Shown: positions 35,130 to 47,670 of the stretch, piece after piece | How the letters are laid out: the number at the start of each line of letters is the position of its first letter | How positions within the stretch are numbered: position 1 is the stretch's first letter | NCBI GenBank assembly: GCA_963766445.1 | Contig: CAVXZW010000029.1 | Location: 195,374-259,373, forward strand | DNA: 64,000 nucleotides | Direction of reading: 5' to 3' | Origin: JAICYJ01 sp963766445 | GTDB lineage: Bacteria; Actinomycetota; Thermoleophilia; Gaiellales; JAICJC01 | Translations under genes and position numbers: made by a program | Notes under the pieces: model-generated | Told to the model about the DNA's origin: nothing | The model's database searches: none | The model's input: only the letters and a program-made list of their open reading frames with translations

Positions 35130-35912
35130 TCAGCTGCCCGTGAACCGCGGCGGGCGCTTCTCGAGGAACGCCGCCACGCCCTCGGCGAAGTCGTCGCCGG
35201 CGGCGGCGATCGCCTGCAGCCGTGCCTCCTCGTCCAGCTGGTCGTCCAGCGAGCGCTCCAGCGAGCGGCCGATCAGCTCTTTGGTGAGGCCGATCGCGGC
35301 GGTAGGCCCGGCGGCGAGCGCGGTCGCCAGGGCGTCGGTTTCCGCGACCAGGTCGGCGTCCTCGACCACCCGCGTGACCAGCCCCATGGCTGCCGCCTCC
35401 GGCGCCGCGATCCGCCGGCCCGACACGATCCAGTCGAACGCGGCAGCCGATCCGATCAGGCGTGGCAGGGTGTGCGAGAGGCCCGAGTCCGGCACCAGAC
35501 CGATGCCCGCGAAGGCCGGCACCAGGCTGGCCGAGGCGGCCGCGAGCCGCAGGTCACAGGCCAGCGCGAGCGCCAGACCGGCTCCGGCCGCGGAGCCGTT
35601 GATGGCGGCGATCACCGGCTTTCGCAAACCGCGCAGCGCGCGGATGGCGGGGTTGAAGTGCTGCCTCAGCAGCTCCCCCACCGCGGCCGCGTCGCGCGGG
35701 AACTCCCCGACATCCTGGCCGACGCAGAACCCGCGTCCGGCGCCCGTGATCACGAGCGCCCGCACGTCTGGCCGGGCGGCCCGGTCAAGCGCGGCGGCCA
35801 GCCCCTCGTGCATGGCCAGGTCGAGCGCGTTCAACACGGCTGGACGGTTCAGCGTGATCGTCTGCACCCCGCCGTCGTGCGTGACCAGCAGCTCGCTCGA
35901 GCGCTCTGACAT
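35130..35912 (-). CDS. Enoyl-CoA hydratase/isomerase family protein, PaaG-like
   Basis: A 260-residue crotonase. It shows RPAVLNALDLAMH, the first oxyanion residue region GAGRGFCVGQDVGEFP, the second IAAINGSAAGAGLALALACD, and FAGIGLVPDSGLSHTLPRL. The Asp in LVPDSG and the GQD motif are as in PaaG isomerases, but the usual second hydratase Glu is not clear. Fatty-acid or aromatic degradation is likely; the substrate is open. ATG 35912 is six bases after TAGACT (leaderless). Confidence 0.88.
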   Translation of the reverse strand: MSERSSELLVTHDGGVQTITLNRPAVLNALDLAMHEGLAAALDRAARPDVRALVITGAGRGFCVGQDVGEFPRDAAAVGELLRQHFNPAIRALRGLRKPVIAAINGSAAGAGLALALACDLRLAAASASLVPAFAGIGLVPDSGLSHTLPRLIGSAAAFDWIVSGRRIAAPEAAAMGLVTRVVEDADLVAETDALATALAAGPTAAIGLTKELIGRSLERSLDDQLDEEARLQAIAAAGDDFAEGVAAFLEKRPPRFTGS

Positions 35913-35918
35913 GGGCCG

Positions 35919-35924
35919 AGTCTA
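35919..35924 (-). promoter_or_regulatory. -10 box of the enoyl-CoA hydratase gene, leaderless spacing
   Basis: TAGACT on the minus strand ends six bases before ATG 35912. It overlaps the end of the Nudix gene upstream. Confidence 0.45.
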
Positions 35925-36387
35925 TTGGCTGGCTGAGCCCGGCGGCCGTGCCACGGTGACCAGGTGCTGGATCGGCCGTCGGAATCCGTCGTCCAGATCG
36001 AAGGCCAGCTCGACGGCCATCGCCTCCGGCAGCAAGGGGCCGGGCTGCTCGCCGGGCCGGTGCCACTCGTGCATGCGCGGGTCGCTGGGCGTGCCGTGCG
36101 GGCCGCCGCGCACCGCCGCCAGCCGGTAGAGGATCAGCTCGTGGCGGTAGTCGCCGCTCTCGACGTAGATGTTCTCGCTCAGGTACAACACCCGCCCCAC
36201 CTCGATCTCGAGCGCCGCCTCCTCCATCAGCTCACGCTGCAAGCACTGCTCCGTCGTCTCCCCCGGCTCCAGGCCACCCCCGGGCAGCCAGTAGAAGCGC
36301 TCGCGATCCGCGTGGTGGGTGCGATCCATCAGTACCGCCCCCTCCTGCACGATCACCGCCCGAACCCGCAGCGAGAGCTCGGGCAGC

Positions 36388-36395
<8 letters not shown>
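35922..36395 (-). CDS. Nudix hydrolase
   Basis: A 157-residue Nudix protein with an almost perfect box: GGGLEPGETTEQCLQRELME followed by EAAL, that is G-x5-E-x7-R-E-x2-E-E. It presumably hydrolyses a nucleoside diphosphate derivative or a damaged nucleotide; the substrate is unknown. The ATG at 36395 overlaps the uvrA stop by 8 bp, so it is downstream in the uvrA transcript. It ends just upstream of the hydratase promoter. Confidence 0.88.
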
Positions 36396-39233
<2,838 letters not shown>

Positions 39234-39364
39234 GAACCCCCCAGATGTGGCTTGATCAAGCGGAAACACCTGGGATTCTAGCAGTGTGTCGTTAGGCGAA
39301 CGCATGTTCGCTTGCTAGCGTAGCAAGCCGGGCGGACACCTCGCCACCGCACGACCCGGATCGA

Positions 39365-39919
39365 TCAGCTGGGTGCAGCGATCGCCCGGCGCCGCCTGAC
39401 GCTGGGCGGCTGCGGCTGCTCCTCGTGGGCCTCATCGAGGCCCAGCAGCAGCGCGAAGATCAGATCCGGGTCGGGCAGCCGGCGAAGGCCCAGCAGCGGC
39501 GCGCGGCGCCCGTTGGTGTTGGCGACCACGCAGCCGTAGCGCAGCAGGCGGCCGAAACCGGAGACGTGGATCTGCAGGTCGTAGAGGTCGTCGAGCGAGA
39601 TGGCTGCGACCCGTCGCGACAAGGTGCCCGACGCCAGCAGCACCCGCCGGTCGGTCACGACCAGCTTGCGTGCGTTCCAGCGGCCGACCCGGCGCATCAA
39701 GCCGAGCATCGAGATCGAGACGACCGCGGCTGCCATCAACGCCCCGGCCCAGCGCACCGCCGACGGCACCGGGGCGCCGGCCAACTCGAAGGCGGCACCT
39801 CCGAACAGGATCACGGCGAGGGCCGAACGCAGAAAGGGTCGAAGCAGCACCACGCCGTGCTCGCGTGTCACCAGGTAAATCCGCTCTTGGGAGGAGACGA
39901 GTCGTTCGGCCCGGGCCAT
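39365..39919 (-). CDS. Membrane protein with bacterial PH domain (DUF304-like)
   Basis: A 184-residue protein. Two hydrophobic helices (roughly residues 28-75: RSALAVILFGGAAFELAG, AGALMAAAVVSISMLGLM) are followed by the PH-like domain WNARKLVVTDRRVLLASGTL, SRRVAAISLDDLYDLQIH and GRLLRYGCVVANTNGRR, then a basic tail. Proteins of this kind are membrane-associated and of unknown function. The likely start is ATG 39919, with no clear ribosome site. Confidence 0.82.
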   Translation of the reverse strand: MARAERLVSSQERIYLVTREHGVVLLRPFLRSALAVILFGGAAFELAGAPVPSAVRWAGALMAAAVVSISMLGLMRRVGRWNARKLVVTDRRVLLASGTLSRRVAAISLDDLYDLQIHVSGFGRLLRYGCVVANTNGRRAPLLGLRRLPDPDLIFALLLGLDEAHEEQPQPPSVRRRRAIAAPS

Positions 39920-40240
39920 GGACTGGGGGGATTCGCCGGGGCACGGACGAGTCCTGCACCACGCCGCAACGAAGGGTCACGCCGCCCACTCAGCGGCGCA
40001 ACGCCCGGCGCGCTCATATCGGGGTCTGACCCCGACAAGGGTGACGTGGGCGGTCCGCCACGGGATCGTGACGCGTCGTTGCGGGATCGTGATTCGGGCC
40101 CGCGTGGTTGAGCGGGCGGCCGGTGGCGGACCGTGATGTTCGTGTTGCGGGGCGGTGCGAGTCGTTGCGTGCGGCCGGTGGGACCGTTGCGGCGGCGTGG
40201 GATTCGTTGCACGGTTTGGTGTCACGCGCCGGTCACGGAA
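39920..40240. other. Intergenic stretch with a perfect 17-bp palindrome
   Basis: No protein is recognised. At 40019-40035, TCGGGGTC - T - GACCCCGA is a perfect 8+8 inverted repeat. No T-run follows, so it is not a standard terminator. The downstream part has a run of GTG/GTT-rich sequence without conserved structure. The convergent/codirectional context is the PH gene's upstream side and the CGNR gene's end. Confidence 0.55.
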
Positions 40241-40759
40241 TCACCGTTCTGGCCGCGTGTGGCGCGCGTAGTAGCTGCGCGACTTGGCCCGGCTGCCGCA
40301 GGCCGCCATGTCGCACCACACGGCCGAGCGGTTGCGGGTGGCGTCGTAGAACGCCCACCGGCAGGCGGGGTTGCGGCAGGTCTTCATCCGTTGCCAGCGT
40401 CGGTCCCCGATCGATGCCACGACGATCCCCAGCAGGCGACCCAGGGCCCCCGCCACCCCCGCCACCTCGGGCGCCAGCGACACCGTCCCGCCCGGCTCAA
40501 ACCGCGGCCGCAGCCCGCAGGCGGCTGCCAGCGCATCCAGCCTGCGGCTGGATGCATCGGGCAGCGGCCGGCCGGCGTTCACGCCCGCCAGGTCGCGCAG
40601 CGCCTCGCGTACGGCGATCGCCGCCGCCCGCTCGCCCTCGGTCACGCCCGTCCCTGACGCGAGCAGATCGCGCCCGCGCAGCCATGCCCCGAGCGAGCCG
40701 GCCTCGTCGAAGCCCTCGGCGCCGTCCTCGAGGTGCGCCGTATTGATGAACGCCCGCAC
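40241..40759 (-). CDS. CGNR zinc-finger (ABATE-domain) protein
   Basis: A 172-residue protein with an N-terminal ABATE-type domain (RAFINTAHLEDGAEGF, AIAVREALRDLAG) and a C-terminal zinc finger: KTCRNPACRWAFYDATRNRS, VWCDMAACGSRAKSRSYYAR. The usual CGNR signature reads CGSR here. Such proteins are presumed DNA-binding regulators. The GTG at 40759 is the first possible start; the family usually begins a few residues earlier (ELELV), and an in-frame stop lies upstream, so the N-terminus may be affected by an error. Confidence 0.83.
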   Translation of the reverse strand: MRAFINTAHLEDGAEGFDEAGSLGAWLRGRDLLASGTGVTEGERAAAIAVREALRDLAGVNAGRPLPDASSRRLDALAAACGLRPRFEPGGTVSLAPEVAGVAGALGRLLGIVVASIGDRRWQRMKTCRNPACRWAFYDATRNRSAVWCDMAACGSRAKSRSYYARHTRPER

Positions 40760-40837
40760 GAGCTCCAGCTCGCCCGGGGCCGCGGTACGCCTGCCGATCT
40801 CTCACCACCTGTTCACGTTTGCCGGTCGACCTTACCA

Positions 40838-42880
<2,043 letters not shown>

Positions 42881-42887
42881 GTGATGC

Positions 42888-42893
42888 AGTGTA
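42888..42893 (-). promoter_or_regulatory. -10 box of uvrB, leaderless spacing
   Basis: TACACT on the minus strand ends seven bases before ATG 42880. No LexA/SOS-type palindrome was recognised here. Confidence 0.5.
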
Positions 42894-42944
42894 TCGACGG
42901 GCGCCAGGCGCGCCCGGCCCGGCCCATGTGGCGCCCTGCTCCGA

Positions 42945-42950
42945 TAGATT
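42945..42950 (+). promoter_or_regulatory. -10 box of the SRPBCC gene, leaderless spacing
   Basis: TAGATT ends six bases before GTG 42957. Confidence 0.45.
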
Positions 42951-42956
42951 CGCACC

Positions 42957-43394
42957 GTGCCGACGGTGATCGAACAGACTGCCGACCTGAACGCCGCGCC
43001 CCGGGATGTGTTCGCGTACCTGACCGATCCGGCCAGACGCGGCGAGTGGGACTCCAGCTGTGAGCGCTGCACGATCGACGGTGATGCGCCGGCGAAGGGC
43101 GTCCGCGTGCACATCGCCGGCCGCCGGGCGGCGCCCTCGTGGACGGGTGAGTACGGGCGGTTCGACCTCAACCGGGGCGCCGCTCTGCGCCTGATCGAGG
43201 GCGTCGGCATGCCCTTCACCAGCTTCATCGAGGGCTTCCAGGTCGAGCCCCGCAAGGGCGGCTGCCGCCTGACGCTGCGGGTCGAGTACGAGGTCAGCGG
43301 CATGGTCCGGATGATCGAGCCGCTGACGGTGCGCAGCCGCATGCGGCGGACGACCGTGAAGTCGCTGCGGAACGTCGAGCAGCACTTCGCGTGA
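42957..43394 (+). CDS. SRPBCC/polyketide-cyclase-like protein
   Basis: A 145-residue START-like (SRPBCC) protein: TADLNAAPRDVFAYLTDPAR, EWDSSCERCTIDGD, LNRGAALRLIEGVG, and GGCRLTLRVEYEVSGMVRM. The fold binds hydrophobic ligands; no specific function can be stated. The GTG start is leaderless, and the gene is divergent from uvrB and convergent with the transglycosylase (4 bp apart). Confidence 0.85.
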   Translation: MPTVIEQTADLNAAPRDVFAYLTDPARRGEWDSSCERCTIDGDAPAKGVRVHIAGRRAAPSWTGEYGRFDLNRGAALRLIEGVGMPFTSFIEGFQVEPRKGGCRLTLRVEYEVSGMVRMIEPLTVRSRMRRTTVKSLRNVEQHFA

Positions 43395-43398
43395 CCAT

Positions 43399-43977
43399 CT
43401 AGCCGTAGAGCTCGCTGTGATACGCCCGGCGGTACAGCGCCTCCACGCGCTCGACGTCGGCGACGTAGTCCCGCGTCTCGGGAAACGGGATCTTCACCGT
43501 GCCGCCGGCCGGGGTGTCTGCGATCCACCGGTCGACGTTGGCCTGGCCGGCGTTGTAGGCGGCCAGCGCCAGCTCGTCACCGTTCTTGTAGACGCTGTAC
43601 TTCTGCCGCAGGTGGCGCAGATACCAGCAGCCGTAGCGCACGTTCAGGTCGGGGTTGAGCAGATCGGTGGCGGGATGGAAGTTGCCGCCCCCGGTGTGCA
43701 GGGCGATGCCGCGGGCGGTGTCGGGCAGGAGCTGCATCAGGCCGACGGCGCCGGCGTCGCTGCGGGCGGTGGCGTCGAACCGCGACTCCTGGTAGATCAC
43801 CGCGGCCACCAGCGCCGGGTCGAGGTGGTAGAGGCGGGCGTTGCCGACCACCACCTCGCGGTAGTCGAGCGGATACCAGAGCCGCACCCACCAGTTCGGC
43901 TGCTCGTCGCGCAGCACCGCGACGGCGCCCAGCGCGGCCACCGCGAGCACCGCCAGCACGATCGCCAGGCGCTTCAC
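43399..43977 (-). CDS. Lytic murein transglycosylase (SLT domain) with membrane anchor
   Basis: A 192-residue protein. The N-terminal hydrophobic stretch RLAIVLAVLAVAALGAVAVL is a signal anchor. The SLT domain shows AAVIYQESRFDATARSDAG (catalytic Glu), VGLMQLLPDTARGIA, NVRYGCWYLRHLRQKY and LALAAYNAGQANVDRW. It cleaves the peptidoglycan glycan strand outside the membrane. The GTG start overlaps the coaE stop (GTGA), so it is the last gene of rpsA-coaE-SLT. Confidence 0.9.
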   Translation of the reverse strand: MKRLAIVLAVLAVAALGAVAVLRDEQPNWWVRLWYPLDYREVVVGNARLYHLDPALVAAVIYQESRFDATARSDAGAVGLMQLLPDTARGIALHTGGGNFHPATDLLNPDLNVRYGCWYLRHLRQKYSVYKNGDELALAAYNAGQANVDRWIADTPAGGTVKIPFPETRDYVADVERVEALYRRAYHSELYG

Positions 43978-44540
43978 GTCAGCCGCGCCACCAGGGCCGC
44001 CACCCAGTCGTCGAGCTGGTCGAGGCTGCCGGTGTTCTCGTACACCTCGTCGGAGCGGGCCGCCTTCTCCTGCTCGGGCAGCTGGTGCGCCATCCGCTCG
44101 GACGCGCCGGGCCGGCGCTGCTCGCGCAGCTCGCCGGGCGCCGTCACCGTCACGATCAGGTCGTAGCGATCCTCGCGGCCGGCCTCGAACAGGGTCGGTG
44201 CCTCGTGCACCAGCAGCGGGCTGCCCGCGGCCAGCTGCTGCTCGCGCCAGACCTGAAAGCGCTCCTCGATCAGGGGTAGCAGCAGCCCCTCCAGCCACTC
44301 GCGTTCGCCAGGATCGGAGAACACGCGGGCGGCGATCTGGGCGCGGTCGACCCGGCCGGCAGCGTCGAGCACGGCCGGCCCGAAGCGCTCGGCAACGGCC
44401 GCGCGCACGTCGTCGCGCAGGTACAGCTCGCGCACGACCTGATCGCTCGACATCGTGGCCGCGCCGTGGCGGGCAAACGCCGCCAGCGCCTCCGACTTGC
44501 CCGACCCGATGCCGCCGGTCAGTCCGACGACCAGGGCCAT
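43974..44540 (-). CDS. coaE: Dephospho-CoA kinase
   Basis: A 188-residue P-loop kinase for the last step of coenzyme A synthesis. VVGLTGGIGSGKSEALAAF is the Walker A, HGAATMSSDQVVRELY holds the conserved Asp, and LLVHEAPTLFEAGREDRYD and VTVTAPGELREQR complete the family pattern. Position 4 bp after rpsA, with the transglycosylase overlapping downstream, gives a compact operon. panB and panC of the same pathway lie about 30 kb away. Confidence 0.94.
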   Translation of the reverse strand: MALVVGLTGGIGSGKSEALAAFARHGAATMSSDQVVRELYLRDDVRAAVAERFGPAVLDAAGRVDRAQIAARVFSDPGEREWLEGLLLPLIEERFQVWREQQLAAGSPLLVHEAPTLFEAGREDRYDLIVTVTAPGELREQRRPGASERMAHQLPEQEKAARSDEVYENTGSLDQLDDWVAALVARLT

Positions 44541-44544
44541 CCGA

Positions 44545-45990
44545 CTACTCCTCGGCGAGCGCCTCTTCGGGCTCCGCCGAGGCCTCCTCGGCCGGCTGCT
44601 CCGACTCGGGCTCGGCGGCCGCTTCCGGCTCCGGCTCGGGCTCGGCGGCCGGCTCGGGTTCGGGCTCGGTAGCAGGCTCCGCGGCAGCTTCCGGCTCCTG
44701 ATCGAGATCGGCCTCCACGACCGCCTCGGCCTCGACCACGGGCTCCGGCGGGTCGGGATGGTCGTGCTCCGCCGCCGGCTCCTCCTCCACGTCGGCGAAC
44801 ACCTCGGACGAGAGCCCCAGCTCGGGAACGCTCTCTGCGAGCGCGGTCGTCGTGCCGTCCATCTCGATCCGCTTGACCGTGTCCCCCACCTCGACGCGCT
44901 TCAGCGACAGGCTCAGGCGGCGGCGCTCGGGATCGATCTCGATCACCTTGACGTTCACCTCGTCACCCTGGTTGACGACGTCGCGCGGGTTCTCGACGTG
45001 ATGGTCGGCCAGCTCGGAGATGTGGATCAGGCCCTCGACGCCGGACAGGATCTCGGCGAAGGCGCCAAACGTGACCACCTTGGTGATGCGGCCGACGACC
45101 ACGTCGCCCTGCCGCGTCTCGTCGATCACGCGCTGCCAGGGATCGGTCTGGGTCTGCTTCAGGCCCAGCGAGATGCGCTGGCGGTCGCGGTCGACGTCCA
45201 GCACCTTGACCCGCACCGTCTGGCCGATCTCGAGCACCTCGGAGGGGTGGTTGACGTGGCTCCACGACAGCTCCGAGATGTGGATCAGGCCGTCGATGCC
45301 GTCCAGGTCGACGAACGCGCCGAAGTCGACGATGTTCGAGATCACGCCCTCCACCTCGGTGCCGGGCGATAGCCGGTCGAGGATCTGCTGCCGCTGCTCG
45401 CGGCGCTCCTCCTCGAGCACGGCCCGGCGCGACAGCACCACGTTGTTGCGGCTGCGGTTCAGCTCGATCACCTTGCAGCGCAGTGTCTGGTCGCGGTACT
45501 CGTCCAGATCCTGCACGCGGCGGATGTCGACCAGCGACGCCGGCAGGAAGCCGCGCACGCCCAGGTCGATGATGAGACCACCCTTGACGACCTCGATCAC
45601 GAGGCCCTCGACCGGCTCGCCGCTCTCGGCGGCGGCCTCGATCCGGCGCCAGGCCTTCTCGAAGCGTGCCCGCTTCTTGGAGAGGATCAGACGCCCGTCG
45701 GCGTCCTCCTTCTGCAGCACCAGCGCATCGATCGTGTCGCCCAGCGCAACCTCCTCATCGGGGTTGACGGAGCGGCGGATCGAGAGCTCGGAGATGGGGA
45801 TGACGCCCTCCGACTTGTAGCCGATATCGACCAGGATCTCGTCCTTGTCGACCCGCACCACGGTGCCGCTGACGACGTCACCCTCGTTGAAGTTGGTGAG
45901 CGTGCGGTCGTAGTCGGGGACGAGCTCGCCGTCCACCTCGATCATCCATGTATCCGTTACGTCGCTGTGCTGCTGGTCGATTGATGCCAT
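44545..45990 (-). CDS. rpsA: 30S ribosomal protein S1
   Basis: A 481-residue RNA-binding protein with four S1 domains in order, beginning at GDVVSGTVVRVDKDEILVDI, GEPVEGLVIEVVKGGLIIDL, GTEVEGVISNIVDFGAFVDL and GDVVVGRITKVVTFGAFAEI. The last ~100 residues are low-complexity Glu/Ala/Pro-rich. Four-domain S1 is usual in actinobacteria. It helps place mRNA on the 30S; in this organism leaderless genes, which do not need it, appear common. The ATG at 45990 has no strong ribosome site. coaE follows 4 bp downstream. Confidence 0.95.
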   Translation of the reverse strand: MASIDQQHSDVTDTWMIEVDGELVPDYDRTLTNFNEGDVVSGTVVRVDKDEILVDIGYKSEGVIPISELSIRRSVNPDEEVALGDTIDALVLQKEDADGRLILSKKRARFEKAWRRIEAAAESGEPVEGLVIEVVKGGLIIDLGVRGFLPASLVDIRRVQDLDEYRDQTLRCKVIELNRSRNNVVLSRRAVLEEERREQRQQILDRLSPGTEVEGVISNIVDFGAFVDLDGIDGLIHISELSWSHVNHPSEVLEIGQTVRVKVLDVDRDRQRISLGLKQTQTDPWQRVIDETRQGDVVVGRITKVVTFGAFAEILSGVEGLIHISELADHHVENPRDVVNQGDEVNVKVIEIDPERRRLSLSLKRVEVGDTVKRIEMDGTTTALAESVPELGLSSEVFADVEEEPAAEHDHPDPPEPVVEAEAVVEADLDQEPEAAAEPATEPEPEPAAEPEPEPEAAAEPESEQPAEEASAEPEEALAEE

Positions 45991-46095
45991 CTAGGTTGGG
46001 TCAGTCCTCTCGGGAAGTATTGTGCGCACGGCTCGTCCACCCGGATAACCGAGCGCCGCGGCGAAGTATACAGAGCACCTTTCTCCGGCAGGCCG

Positions 46096-47239
46096 CTACG
46101 AAAAGCTGGTGGTCAGGCGGCCCTTGACCTCGATCACGGCGCTCTCCGCGGGCAGCACCAGTGAGGCGCTCTGCCCGGGCAGCTGTACCGTGGCCGGGAC
46201 GGGACCGGGGTTGACCGCCACGGCTCCCGAATCGAACTCGCGCACGAGCGCGTCGCCCTGGCCGATCGGCGCCGCGGACGGCACGCCGGGGTTCAGCTGA
46301 TACAGCGCCCGCTCCGTTCCGGGCAGCACCGAGTAGCCCGACCACAGCCCGGATACCAGCAGGTAGGAGGCCAGGCCGAACACGCGCTGCTGGTGGTCGA
46401 GCTCGCCGCCGTCCCACACCCAGGCTCCCACCCGCGAGTCCAGGGCGGCCTCGAAGTACGCGTACAACGCCGTCCAGGCGCTGCCTCGCAGGCGCGCGAA
46501 CCCGCGCTCCACGGACACGGCGTCGCTGCTTGCGATCTGGTGCGGATCGATGATGGTGAAGGGCCGGTTCTGCGCGATCACCGCGAAGTTGTTGGACTTG
46601 AGCCCGCCCCGCACCTCCGCCATCGCCTCGGCCAGGTACCGGGCGTGGTCGGTGACGGTCATCTCCTGGCCGGTGTTGGGGTCGATCGGCGAGTTCGTCC
46701 AGGCCGGCAGGTTGCCGGCGTCCACCAGCTCGACGCCGGTCCAGCCGCCGTCACTGAGCTGGGTCTCCACCGCCGTCGCCCAGGCCGCCAGGTAGTCGGG
46801 ATTGGAGATGTCGAACATGACCCAGCCGGGATGGCCGGGCGGATGCACGTCAGCGCCGCTCGCATCCTTCAGGATCCAGTCGGGGTTATCTCGGCGCACC
46901 TCGGCCAGGTCCAGCCCCGGCCGTGGACAGTCGCCGCAGGGCACGAAGCCGTACTGCAGCACTCGCTCCTGGAACACGTTCACGCCGTGGTCGCCGTCCT
47001 GGACGTGGGTCGGCAGCCCCGGCCAGTCGGGGGCCACCACGTTGGTATAGGTGCGGCCAAGGCAGGTCGCGGCGGCCGCAGTGGGAGGACGCCGCAGCCT
47101 GATCAGAAGCGGCGTGGCCGGGCGTGTCGACGCCGGCGCACCTGGAGGGCGGCGGGGTGGTCGGCGCGCTGCTGCCGCCGCCGCATCCGGCGGCGATCAC
47201 GCATGCGAGCGCAGCCGCCGCCGTCAGTGCTCGGCGCAT
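46096..47239 (-). CDS. Glycoside-hydrolase-like lipoprotein, extra base near 47124
   Basis: A lipoprotein signal (RRALTAAAALACVIAAGCGG) starts at ATG 47239, followed by a Pro/Ser/Thr linker. The frame then changes near 47124, where one C appears extra, into TCLGRTYTNVVAPDWPGL. The body (PDWILKDASGADVHPPGHPG, DGGWTGVELVDAGNLPAWT, VRGGLKSNNFAVIAQNRPF, AWVWDGGELDHQQRVFGLAS) is TIM-barrel-like and resembles putative glycosyl hydrolases of the GHL15 type. Catalytic acids cannot be assigned with certainty. It starts 16 bp inside the upstream zinc-ribbon gene and ends about 100 bp before rpsA. Confidence 0.75.
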
Positions 47240-47670
47240 GCCTCGCAGCGGGTCACCGGCGCGCCGATCACGCCGCCGTCGGGCGGGGTGATCACCGACA
47301 CCGGCTCGATCACCAGCGAGCCGCCGCAGCGCGGGCAGAAGCCGCCGCTGGGCGGGTGGCGATGCAGCGTGAAGCTGATGTCGGCCGAGAGGATGCCGCC
47401 GTCTGCGCTGAGCACGCCTCGCTCCTCCCCCACCCGGCCGAACCGCAGCTGCACGTCGCCCATGCGCGGCTCGCCATGGATGTGCACTGTGCCGGTGGCG
47501 ACGCCCATGGCGTTGTCGAGCTGGTCGCAGCTGACGGCGGGCAGGAACAGCTCGGCGACAACCGCCTCGCGCAGCTCGCCCGCCTCCAGCCACAGGTAGC
47601 TGCCCTGCTCCTCTCCACGGTGAGCGGGCAGCGCGTAGAGGGCGCCGGAGAGGCGCAGCCAGTCGCTCAC
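47224..47670 (-). CDS. Uncharacterised protein with C-terminal zinc ribbon
   Basis: A 148-residue protein. The N-terminal part (LALPAHRGEEQ-like strands, TVHIHGEPRMGDVQLRFGRV) is not recognised. The C-terminus has four cysteines in two pairs, FCPRCGGS and TRCEACAEH, as in a zinc ribbon. The GTG start at 47670 overlaps the polA stop (GTGA), and its end overlaps the lipoprotein start. It is therefore part of a polA-led transcript. Function unknown. Confidence 0.75.
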   Translation of the reverse strand: MSDWLRLSGALYALPAHRGEEQGSYLWLEAGELREAVVAELFLPAVSCDQLDNAMGVATGTVHIHGEPRMGDVQLRFGRVGEERGVLSADGGILSADISFTLHRHPPSGGFCPRCGGSLVIEPVSVITPPDGGVIGAPVTRCEACAEH

